From the NCBI GenBank assembly GCA_027490555.1, contig JAIXXW010000316.1:1-9238 (forward strand): a stretch of DNA of 9,238 nt. The letters are read 5' to 3'. Origin of the DNA: Comamonadaceae bacterium (lineage in GTDB: Bacteria; Pseudomonadota; Gammaproteobacteria; Burkholderiales; Burkholderiaceae_C). Both the position numbers and the translations under genes were made by a program. The notes beneath the pieces are model-generated. The model was not told the origin of the DNA and searched no databases. It worked only from the letters and a program-made list of their open reading frames with translations. Every line of letters begins with the position of its first letter. The stretch's first letter is position 1. Shown one piece after another: positions 1 to 4,886 of this stretch.

Positions 1-12
1 AAGTTATTGTTC

Positions 13-41
13 TTGCGTGACTTTTTTTATTTGTTTACACT
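13..41 (+). promoter_or_regulatory. Putative sigma70 promoter of the PBP7-like gene
   Basis: TTGCGT (13-18) and TACACT (36-41) are separated by exactly 17 bases and lie in an AT-rich patch unlike the surrounding GC-rich DNA. Transcription would start near 48, leaving a leader of about 34 bases before the TTG start at 82. This placement argues against translation starting further upstream. It is identified by motif matching only. Confidence 0.5.
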
Positions 42-70
42 GTGGCCTTCGACACCGATTTCGACCCCAC

Positions 71-74
71 AGGA
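71..74 (+). promoter_or_regulatory. Ribosome binding site deciding the TTG start of pbpG
   Basis: AGGA at 71-74 lies seven bases before TTG at 82. It is the only good Shine-Dalgarno match upstream of the predicted signal peptide, and no ATG or GTG in frame is better placed. It supports the 82 start. Confidence 0.5.
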
Positions 75-81
75 TGCGTCT

Positions 82-1299
82 TTGAAACCTGTTCTCCACT
101 CCCTTTTGTCCAAAACCCGCCTGCGTCCTTGGGTGCTGACCACGGCACTGCTGGTGTCGTCGGCGGTTTTGTGGCCCGTCAGCATGGCGCATGCCCAATC
201 CGCGGGCTCGGCCGCCAAACCATCTGACAAATCTTCCAAATCGAAGGAAATCGCGGCCACATCGTCCAAAGGCGCTCCTTCGAAGGCCCAAGCCAAGGAC
301 AGGTCTCAGGCCAATGCCAAGCGCAGTGCCAGCGCCACAGCCAAGCGCCCGGTGCAAAAGGCCAAAGCCTCAGGCAAGACAACAGCCCATACAACCGCCA
401 AGAACAAGCCTGCCGTCAAAAACGCCAGCCTGCAGCGAAACCTGAATGCCTCGCCGCAGGCCACGCCTGTGCGGGCCTCGTATGGGCAAAAGGCCGGCTT
501 GCACGCCACCTCCGATGCATTGGATTTGCATTCCAGTGTCGCGTTGGTGGTGGACCAGGACACGCATGAAATCCTGTACCGCAAAAACGACCAGGCGGTC
601 TTGCCGATCGCTTCCTTGACGAAGTTGATGACGGGCCTGGTGATCGCCGAGGCCAAACTGCCGATGGACGAACCCATCCGGATCACGCAAGCGGATGTGG
701 ACACCGAAAAAGGCAGCTCGTCGCGTTTGGCCGTGGGCACCGTCCTCAGCCGCGGTGAGTTGATGCACCTGTCCCTCATGTCCAGTGAAAACCGCGCCGC
801 CAACGCCTTGGGCCGCACCTACCCCGGTGGTTTGGCAGCGTTTGTCGACAAAATGAACCAAAGAGCCGGGTCTTTGGGCATGAAGGACACGCGGTATGTC
901 GAGCCGACGGGCTTGTCCAGCCGCAACCAGTCCAGTGCCATGGATCTGGCCGTTTTGGTGGCGGCGGCCTACAAGGAGCCCATGCTGCGGGAGTTGTCCA
1001 CTTCACACGGGCGTGAGGTGGAGGTGGGGCGTCGCACCTTGCAGTACAACAACACCAACCGCTTGGTCAAGAACCCGGCTTGGGACATCGGTCTGCAAAA
1101 GACGGGCTACATCTCGGAAGCCGGCAGATGCCTGGTGATGCAAACCCAGGTTTCTGGTCGCAAGCTGATCATGGTGTTTCTCGATTCTGCCGGCAAGCTC
1201 AGCCGACTCGGTGACGCTGAGCGGGTGCGCCACTGGATCGAGAGCAAGCCCACCTTGCATTCGGTCCAACCCATGGCCCGCCACCACCTGCCAGGTTGA
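82..1299 (+). CDS. pbpG: D-alanyl-D-alanine endopeptidase, PBP7/PbpG-like (peptidase S11)
   Basis: This is a 405-residue periplasmic penicillin-binding protein of the low-molecular-mass S11 family. PBP7-type members cut D-Ala-mDAP cross-links in peptidoglycan. The three active-site motifs are present: SLTK (Ser178, Lys181), SEN (Ser235-Asn237) followed by RAAN and a YPGG stretch typical of PBP7, and KTG (Lys340). Residues 1-38 form a signal peptide: Lys/Arg at 11-15, a hydrophobic core at about 18-34, and a likely cut after AHA at 36-38. Between the signal peptide and the catalytic domain (from about 147) lies a roughly 108-residue linker rich in Lys, Ala, Ser and Thr. The linker accounts for the excess over the 310 or so residues of E. 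coli PBP7. I chose the TTG start at 82 because of the AGGA site, the promoter at 13-41 and the resulting signal peptide. An in-frame TTG at 7 is also open. The gene converges on the IclR gene. Family assignment is firm; endopeptidase versus carboxypeptidase activity is inferred from similarity to PBP7. Confidence 0.9.
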   Translation: MKPVLHSLLSKTRLRPWVLTTALLVSSAVLWPVSMAHAQSAGSAAKPSDKSSKSKEIAATSSKGAPSKAQAKDRSQANAKRSASATAKRPVQKAKASGKTTAHTTAKNKPAVKNASLQRNLNASPQATPVRASYGQKAGLHATSDALDLHSSVALVVDQDTHEILYRKNDQAVLPIASLTKLMTGLVIAEAKLPMDEPIRITQADVDTEKGSSSRLAVGTVLSRGELMHLSLMSSENRAANALGRTYPGGLAAFVDKMNQRAGSLGMKDTRYVEPTGLSSRNQSSAMDLAVLVAAAYKEPMLRELSTSHGREVEVGRRTLQYNNTNRLVKNPAWDIGLQKTGYISEAGRCLVMQTQVSGRKLIMVFLDSAGKLSRLGDAERVRHWIESKPTLHSVQPMARHHLPG

Positions 1300-1302
1300 C
1301 AG

Positions 1303-1321
1303 GCTGGGGGTATCCTCCAGC
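1303..1321. terminator. Hairpin between convergent pbpG and iclR genes
   Basis: GCTGGGGG, loop TAT, CCTCCAGC form an 8-bp stem with one G-T pair, starting four bases after the pbpG stop. No T-run follows on either strand, so it is not a classical intrinsic terminator. It may protect mRNA 3' ends or help Rho-dependent termination for the two convergent genes. Confidence 0.35.
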
Positions 1322-1361
1322 GGCGGGGGCCCCATCTCCCGCAGGGGGCTCGGCCAGGGCC

Positions 1362-2141
1362 TCAGGGCTCTGCAGGAAAGCCCAGTGTGTTGGAAATCGT
1401 TCGGGCGGTTTCTTGCAGCTTGGGCAACCAGCTTTCGTCCAACCTGTCGGCCGGTGCCGAGATGGACAAACCGGCCAAGAGTTTCCCCTGGTCATCGTAA
1501 ATGCCGGCCGCGATGCACCGCACCCCCAATTCCAGCTCTTCGTTGTCGCGCGCAAATCCGGACTGGTTCACGCGCGCGAGTTCTCTTTCCAGGACTTGCA
1601 ACTGGGTGATGCTGTTGCGCGTCTGGCCCGCCAGACCGGTGCGGCTGGCATAGGAACGCACACGCAAGGGATCGTCGGCCGCCAGAAAAAGCTTGCCCAC
1701 CGAGGTCAGGTGCAAGGGCGCTCGGCCACCGATGGCGCGCACCACCTGCATGCCGGAGCGCTCACTGTAAGCACGTTCGATGTAAACAATCTCATCGCCC
1801 TGGCGCATGCTGAGGTTGACCGGTTGTTGGATCAGCTTGTGCAAATCGCGCATGGGTGCCAAGGCCGCGTCACGCACGTTCAGCCGACCCTTGACCAGGT
1901 TGCCCAATTCAAGAAGTCGCATGCCCAAACGGTAACTTCCCGCTTCGGGCCGGTCCACAAAGCGGCCAGTGGCCAGATCGTTGAGGATGCGGTGGGCCGT
2001 GGAAGGGTGCAAGCCTGTTTTCTGGCTGATGTCCTTGAGTGAGATGGCCTCTTCGCGGGAGGCCAGGACGTCAATCAGGCTGAACATCCGTTCGATGACC
2101 TGGATCGTGGGGGTGTTTGTGAGGGCAGACTCTTTTTTCAT
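1362..2141 (-). CDS. IclR-family transcriptional regulator
   Basis: This 259-residue protein has the usual IclR length and layout. The N-terminal winged helix-turn-helix spans about residues 13-75. Its opening (IQVIERMFSLIDVL) and recognition-helix region (SLKDISQKTGLHPSTAHRIL, 34-53) are typical of the family. The C-terminal ligand-binding domain runs from about 85 to 255 and contains the stretches APLHLTSVGK and DNEELELGVRCIAAGI. Family members bind small aromatic or carboxylic acids and act as repressors or activators; the ligand cannot be read from sequence. The ATG at 2141 is preceded by only a weak site (GAAG, six bases upstream). No catabolic operon lies beside the gene, so its targets are probably elsewhere, plus possibly itself (see the inverted repeat at 2162-2184). 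It lies 75 bases downstream of bpt on the same strand and may be partly co-transcribed. Confidence 0.9.
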   Translation of the reverse strand: MKKESALTNTPTIQVIERMFSLIDVLASREEAISLKDISQKTGLHPSTAHRILNDLATGRFVDRPEAGSYRLGMRLLELGNLVKGRLNVRDAALAPMRDLHKLIQQPVNLSMRQGDEIVYIERAYSERSGMQVVRAIGGRAPLHLTSVGKLFLAADDPLRVRSYASRTGLAGQTRNSITQLQVLERELARVNQSGFARDNEELELGVRCIAAGIYDDQGKLLAGLSISAPADRLDESWLPKLQETARTISNTLGFPAEP

Positions 2142-2161
2142 CGTGTACTTCAGAGGTGCTT

Positions 2162-2184
2162 CAATTTTACGCTGTGAAAAATTG
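2162..2184. promoter_or_regulatory. Perfect inverted repeat, candidate operator for the IclR regulator
   Basis: CAATTTT (2162-2168) and AAAATTG (2178-2184) form a perfect 7-bp inverted repeat around a 9-base centre. On the minus strand it runs from the proposed -10 box past the transcription start, where bound protein would block initiation. IclR-type proteins often repress their own genes, so autoregulation is a reasonable inference. No binding motif for this subgroup is known to me. Confidence 0.35.
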
Positions 2185-2209
2185 TAGGACAGCCGTGCCA
2201 GGCTGCCCA
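2181..2209 (-). promoter_or_regulatory. Putative sigma70 promoter of the iclR gene
   Basis: On the minus strand, TGGGCA (2209-2204) and TACAAT (2186-2181) are spaced by 17 bases. The -10 box matches the consensus at five of six positions, and the -35 at four of six. Transcription would start near 2174, giving a leader of about 33 bases. This suggests iclR can be expressed independently of aat-bpt. Confidence 0.45.
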
Positions 2210-2215
2210 GCCCGG
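2198..2215 (-). other. GC-rich hairpin directly after the bpt stop
   Basis: On the minus strand CCGGGCT, loop GGGC, AGCCTGG form a 7-bp stem with one G-T pair, beginning two bases after the bpt stop codon. The nearest T-run (ATTTTT) is about 12 bases further on, too far for a standard intrinsic terminator. It overlaps the proposed iclR -35 box. It could act as a 3' stabiliser for aat-bpt mRNA. Confidence 0.25.
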
Positions 2216-2216
2216 T

Positions 2217-2954
2217 TCACGCCATCGGTACCCATTCCCCTTGGATGCGCAATTCGCAGGGTCTGAAGCGCGATTTGTAATTCATTTTGGGACTTTCCTC
2301 GATCCAGTAGCCCAGGTAGACATGCGCCAGCCCCAGCTTGGCCGCTTGCTGGATCTGCCAAAGAACCCCATAAGTTCCGTAACTGGCCTTGTCGTCAGGC
2401 TCGTAAAACGTGTACACCGCAGACAGCCCGTTGTTCAGTACATCGACGATGGCCACCATTTTCAGCGCACCCGGTTGCCCATCCGGCTGGGGTTCCCTGA
2501 ATTCCACAATGCGTGAATTGACCCGGCTTTGCAGCAAGAACTGGGTGTACTGGTCCACGCTGTCTTGGTCCATGCCGCCACCCGGATGGCGCGATTTCTG
2601 GTAGCTCAGGTACAGCGCGTAATGTTCGGCACTGAAGTGCAGGTCCAGCACCCGGGCCGTCAGGTGTTGGTGCGCTTGCAGCGCTCTGCGCTGGCTGCGG
2701 TCCGGCTTGAAGTGGGCCACCTGCACCCGCAAGGGTTGACAAGCTTGGCAGCCATCGCAGTAAGGGCGGTAGGTGAACAGTCCGCTGCGGCGAAAACCTT
2801 GGGCCACCAGGTCGGAGTAGACCTCGTTGTGGATCTGATGGCTGGGTGTGGCCACCTGCGAGCGCGCCGAGCGATCGGACAAGTAGCTGCAGGGGTAAGG
2901 GGCGGTCGCGTAAAACTGCAGGGCCTGCAGTGGCAGCTCTTTGAGAAGGCTCAT
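2217..2954 (-). CDS. bpt: Aspartate/glutamate leucyltransferase (Bpt), ATE family
   Basis: This 245-residue protein belongs to the arginyltransferase-like (ATE) family. Bacterial Bpt moves leucine from Leu-tRNA onto proteins with N-terminal Asp or Glu, marking them for ClpS/ClpAP degradation (N-degron pathway). The N-terminal ATE domain shows the conserved cysteines in PYPCSYL (Cys22) and YCDGCQACQPLRV (Cys66, Cys69, Cys72). The C-terminal transferase domain contains RHPGGGM, LSAVYTFYEPDD and YGVLWQI, followed by a GYWI stretch near the end. I chose the ATG at 2954 because the protein then starts MSLLKELP, in line with the family, and because it overlaps the aat stop as ATGA (2954-2951), a sign of translational coupling. 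The open frame upstream lies inside aat and is spurious. Leucyl rather than arginyl specificity is family knowledge, not visible directly. Confidence 0.93.
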   Translation of the reverse strand: MSLLKELPLQALQFYATAPYPCSYLSDRSARSQVATPSHQIHNEVYSDLVAQGFRRSGLFTYRPYCDGCQACQPLRVQVAHFKPDRSQRRALQAHQHLTARVLDLHFSAEHYALYLSYQKSRHPGGGMDQDSVDQYTQFLLQSRVNSRIVEFREPQPDGQPGALKMVAIVDVLNNGLSAVYTFYEPDDKASYGTYGVLWQIQQAAKLGLAHVYLGYWIEESPKMNYKSRFRPCELRIQGEWVPMA

Positions 2955-3724
2955 GTGTTCACTTTCAGGGACGCCAAAGCCGCCCCATTCCAAGACGACG
3001 CTCGCCAATCGATGACCGGGCGCAAGAGGGCCTGCTGAAGTCCGCAGAGAAAATCGCTGCGTGCCACTTCCTGGGCGCCGAGGGAGGCCAGGTGGCGGGT
3101 GTTTTGTTGGCAGTCGATGGCGGGCACACCTTGTTCCAGGCAAACGCTGACCAGACAGGCCAGCGCCATTTTCGAGCCATCGGTGATGGTCGTGAACATC
3201 GACTCGCCAAAAACAGCACCTCCCAAATTGACAAAGTAAAGCCCCGCCACCAACTGGCCGTCGAGCCAGACCTCGCTGCTGTGCGCCAGGCCCATGGCAT
3301 GCAGTTCTTCGTAAGCCTCGACCATGCGGGGAACGATCCAAGTGCCTTGCTGACCCTGGCGCGCCGAGGAGGCGCAGCGGCGGATGACCTGGGAAAAATC
3401 CCGGTCAAAACACAAGCCAAACCCCGGGTTCAAACTCCAGCGGCGCAAGGATTGGCGCAAGGAGCGGTGCATGCGAAATTGAGCCGGGACCAAGACCATG
3501 CGGGGGTCGGGGCTCCACCACAGCACGGGTTGCCCGGCACTGAACCACGGAAAGATACCCTGGCTGTAGGCTTCGATCAAGCGCTTGGCCGACAGGTCTG
3601 AGCCGGCAGCCAGCAGACCTGGAGCAGGCGTGGCTGGCCCCCAGGCACAGTCTGCAGGTGGCAGTGACTGGCCTTCCTGGATCCAGGGCAAGTCGGGCGC
3701 TTCAGCTCGGGCAATCGGGCTCAT
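2951..3724 (-). CDS. aat: Leucyl/phenylalanyl-tRNA-protein transferase (Aat)
   Basis: This 257-residue cytoplasmic enzyme transfers Leu or Phe from charged tRNA to proteins with N-terminal Arg or Lys, making them substrates for ClpS and ClpAP. Family signatures are clear: LPWI near the N-terminus (12-15), GLLAAGSDLS (36-45), YSQGIFPWF (53-61), LWWSPDPRMVL (68-78), and later GGAVFGESMF with SKMAL. The length is slightly above the usual 230-250. The open frame extends 29 codons further upstream into pgeF, but the family begins a few residues before LPWI, so the ATG at 3724 is preferred. No strong Shine-Dalgarno is seen before it. It is the first gene of an aat-bpt pair that covers both branches of secondary-to-primary N-degron conversion. 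ClpS and ClpA are not in the window. Confidence 0.93.
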   Translation of the reverse strand: MSPIARAEAPDLPWIQEGQSLPPADCAWGPATPAPGLLAAGSDLSAKRLIEAYSQGIFPWFSAGQPVLWWSPDPRMVLVPAQFRMHRSLRQSLRRWSLNPGFGLCFDRDFSQVIRRCASSARQGQQGTWIVPRMVEAYEELHAMGLAHSSEVWLDGQLVAGLYFVNLGGAVFGESMFTTITDGSKMALACLVSVCLEQGVPAIDCQQNTRHLASLGAQEVARSDFLCGLQQALLRPVIDWRASSWNGAALASLKVNT

Positions 3725-3768
3725 CCAACGATTACACAATAAATAGGTCCAGCAGGGGCGGTGGCGGT
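3725..3768. promoter_or_regulatory. Short divergent promoter region between aat and pgeF
   Basis: Only 44 bases separate the two divergent starts. The interval has an AT-rich core (3730-3746, with ATTACACAATAAATA) inside GC-rich DNA, as expected of a promoter core. I could not assign convincing -35/-10 pairs on either strand. On the minus strand TGTAAT (3736-3731) sits so close to the aat ATG that its transcript would be almost leaderless. AGGGG at 3754-3758 is the likely pgeF ribosome binding site. Confidence 0.4.
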
Positions 3769-4569
3769 ATGATTTTCTCGATGAGCCGCTTTCCCGACCC
3801 ATGGATTTCACCGGACTGGCCCGCCCCCATGGCTGTCAAGGCTGTCATGACCAGCCGTCAGGCAGGGGTGTCCGAGGCGCCCTGGGACAGCATGAACCTC
3901 GGGGACCATGTGGGCGACTGTGCGACCCATGTGCTGACCAACCGGAACCACCTGGCCCGTTTGCTGGGGCGACGCCCGGTGTTCTTGCGCCAAGTGCACG
4001 GTGTCAGATCCCTTGAATTGAAGGACGGATGCCCTGTGGGCCAGGAGGCCGACGCCTGCTGGAGCCGGGATGCCCGCGTGGCCTGCACCATCATGGTGGC
4101 CGACTGCCTGCCGGTGCTCCTGTGCGACGCGGCCGGTCAGTGGGTGGCCGCCGCGCATGCGGGCTGGCGTGGCCTGGCCGGCGAACAGGGCCGCGGTGTG
4201 CTGGAGGCCTTGCTGACCGATTTGACCCATGCGGGCTGCGATGTCTCCAACGCCATGGCCTGGCTGGGCCCTTGCATCGGGCCCCAGGCTTTCGAGGTGG
4301 GCGCCGAGGTCTTGGCGGCCTTCGACGATGGCTCTGAAGCGGTTCGGGCGCTTTTCCAGGCCCAAGGGGGTGGGAAATTCAAGGCCGATCTGGCCGGCCT
4401 GGCGCGTTGGCGATTGCAGGCGCTGGGCCTGACGCGCATCCACGGCAACGATGGCGCCCCGGCTTGGTGCACCGTTTCACAAGCGCAAATCTTCTTTTCC
4501 CACCGCAGGGACAGCCGTCTTCGCGGACACACTGGGCGCATGGCCGCTTGCATCTGGCTGGACGCCTGA
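3769..4569 (+). CDS. pgeF: Peptidoglycan editing factor PgeF / YfiH laccase-domain protein
   Basis: This is a 266-residue member of the YfiH/DUF152 (multicopper polyphenol oxidoreductase-like) family. E. coli YfiH (PgeF) keeps L-Ser out of the first position of the peptidoglycan stem peptide; other homologues act on purine nucleosides or were described as polyphenol oxidases. The three zinc-binding residues are visible: His77 in RQVHG, Cys113 in VADCLPVLL, and His130 in AAHAGWRG. The C-terminal signature FFSHRRD...TGRMAACIW is intact. Two ATGs are possible, 3769 and 3781. I chose 3769 because AGGGG lies ten bases upstream; the second start would remove only MIFS. The last 93 bases overlap the small membrane protein gene on the opposite strand. 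The gene is divergent from aat. Confidence 0.88.
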   Translation: MIFSMSRFPDPWISPDWPAPMAVKAVMTSRQAGVSEAPWDSMNLGDHVGDCATHVLTNRNHLARLLGRRPVFLRQVHGVRSLELKDGCPVGQEADACWSRDARVACTIMVADCLPVLLCDAAGQWVAAAHAGWRGLAGEQGRGVLEALLTDLTHAGCDVSNAMAWLGPCIGPQAFEVGAEVLAAFDDGSEAVRALFQAQGGGKFKADLAGLARWRLQALGLTRIHGNDGAPAWCTVSQAQIFFSHRRDSRLRGHTGRMAACIWLDA

Positions 4570-4800
4570 ATCAGCAAGCGCCTGCGCAGCCGCCGCCTGT
4601 TGCCTGGCCAGCTCCTCCGATTTGCGGATGGCCTTGCGCCGCAAAGGGGTGCCCATCAGGTACACCACCAATCCCATGGGCAGGAGGCCATACAACACGA
4701 AGGTGATGATGGCCCCCAGAACGCTGCCCTGGGAGCTGAAAGCCTCCGCCAAGGCCATGAGCAAGGTGACGTAAAGCCAAGCAATGACGATCAGGTACAT
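4477..4800 (-). CDS. Small two-helix membrane protein of unknown function
   Basis: This is a 107-residue protein with two hydrophobic segments, about residues 2-20 (YLIVIAWLYVTLLMALAEA) and 27-49 (LGAIITFVLYGLLPMGLVVY), followed by a basic cytoplasmic-looking stretch (PLRRKAIRK) and a polar, Ala/Gln-rich tail. The positive residues after helix 2 suggest both ends face the cytoplasm. I recall similar short proteins beside phaC in other Burkholderiales, but cannot verify that here. Start ATG 4800 puts the first helix at the N-terminus; a TTG nine codons upstream (4827) is possible, and no strong ribosome binding site favours either. The last 31 codons lie antisense to the conserved end of pgeF. 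The gene is divergent from phaC, and no function can be assigned. Confidence 0.72.
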   Translation of the reverse strand: MYLIVIAWLYVTLLMALAEAFSSQGSVLGAIITFVLYGLLPMGLVVYLMGTPLRRKAIRKSEELARQQAAAAQALADSGVQPDASGHAPSVSAKTAVPAVGKEDLRL

Positions 4801-4820
4801 CTTTTTCGCTTGTAATCTGG

Positions 4821-4849
4821 GTGACAATAAACTGGACGATACTCTAACC
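4821..4849 (+). promoter_or_regulatory. Putative sigma70 promoter of the phaCAB genes
   Basis: GTGACA (4821-4826) matches the -35 consensus at five of six positions. TCTAAC (4844-4849), 17 bases on, matches the -10 at four of six. The region (4801-4886) is AT-rich and is the only space upstream of phaC, shared with the divergent small membrane protein gene. I saw no clear palindromic operator. The exact boxes are uncertain. Confidence 0.35.
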
Positions 4850-4874
4850 TGTGTTGTGAAAAAACGATTGGTTC

Positions 4875-4880
4875 AGGAGA
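4875..4880 (+). promoter_or_regulatory. Strong ribosome binding site of phaC
   Basis: AGGAGA ends six bases before the ATG at 4887, close to the ideal Shine-Dalgarno sequence and spacing. It fixes the phaC start. Confidence 0.75.
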
Positions 4881-4886
4881 CTTTCC

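Noticed and set aside
7..81. Upstream extension of pbpG to the TTG at 7
   Set aside because: It overlaps the likely promoter boxes, has no visible ribosome binding site, and would put 25 extra residues before the signal peptide.
1296..2042. 248-codon plus-strand open frame opposite iclR
   Set aside because: It is antisense to a complete IclR-family gene, with no plausible start signal or domain.
2955..3341. N-terminal extension of bpt in the same frame
   Set aside because: It lies wholly inside aat in another frame. The MSLLKELP start with the ATGA overlap is a far better match to the family.
3725..3811. 29-codon N-terminal extension of aat
   Set aside because: It would overlap the divergent pgeF start region. 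Family members start shortly before the LPWI motif, which fits the ATG at 3724.
4810..4845. Alternative phaC promoter TTGTAA with TACTCT
   Set aside because: The spacer is 24 bases, too long for a sigma70 promoter.
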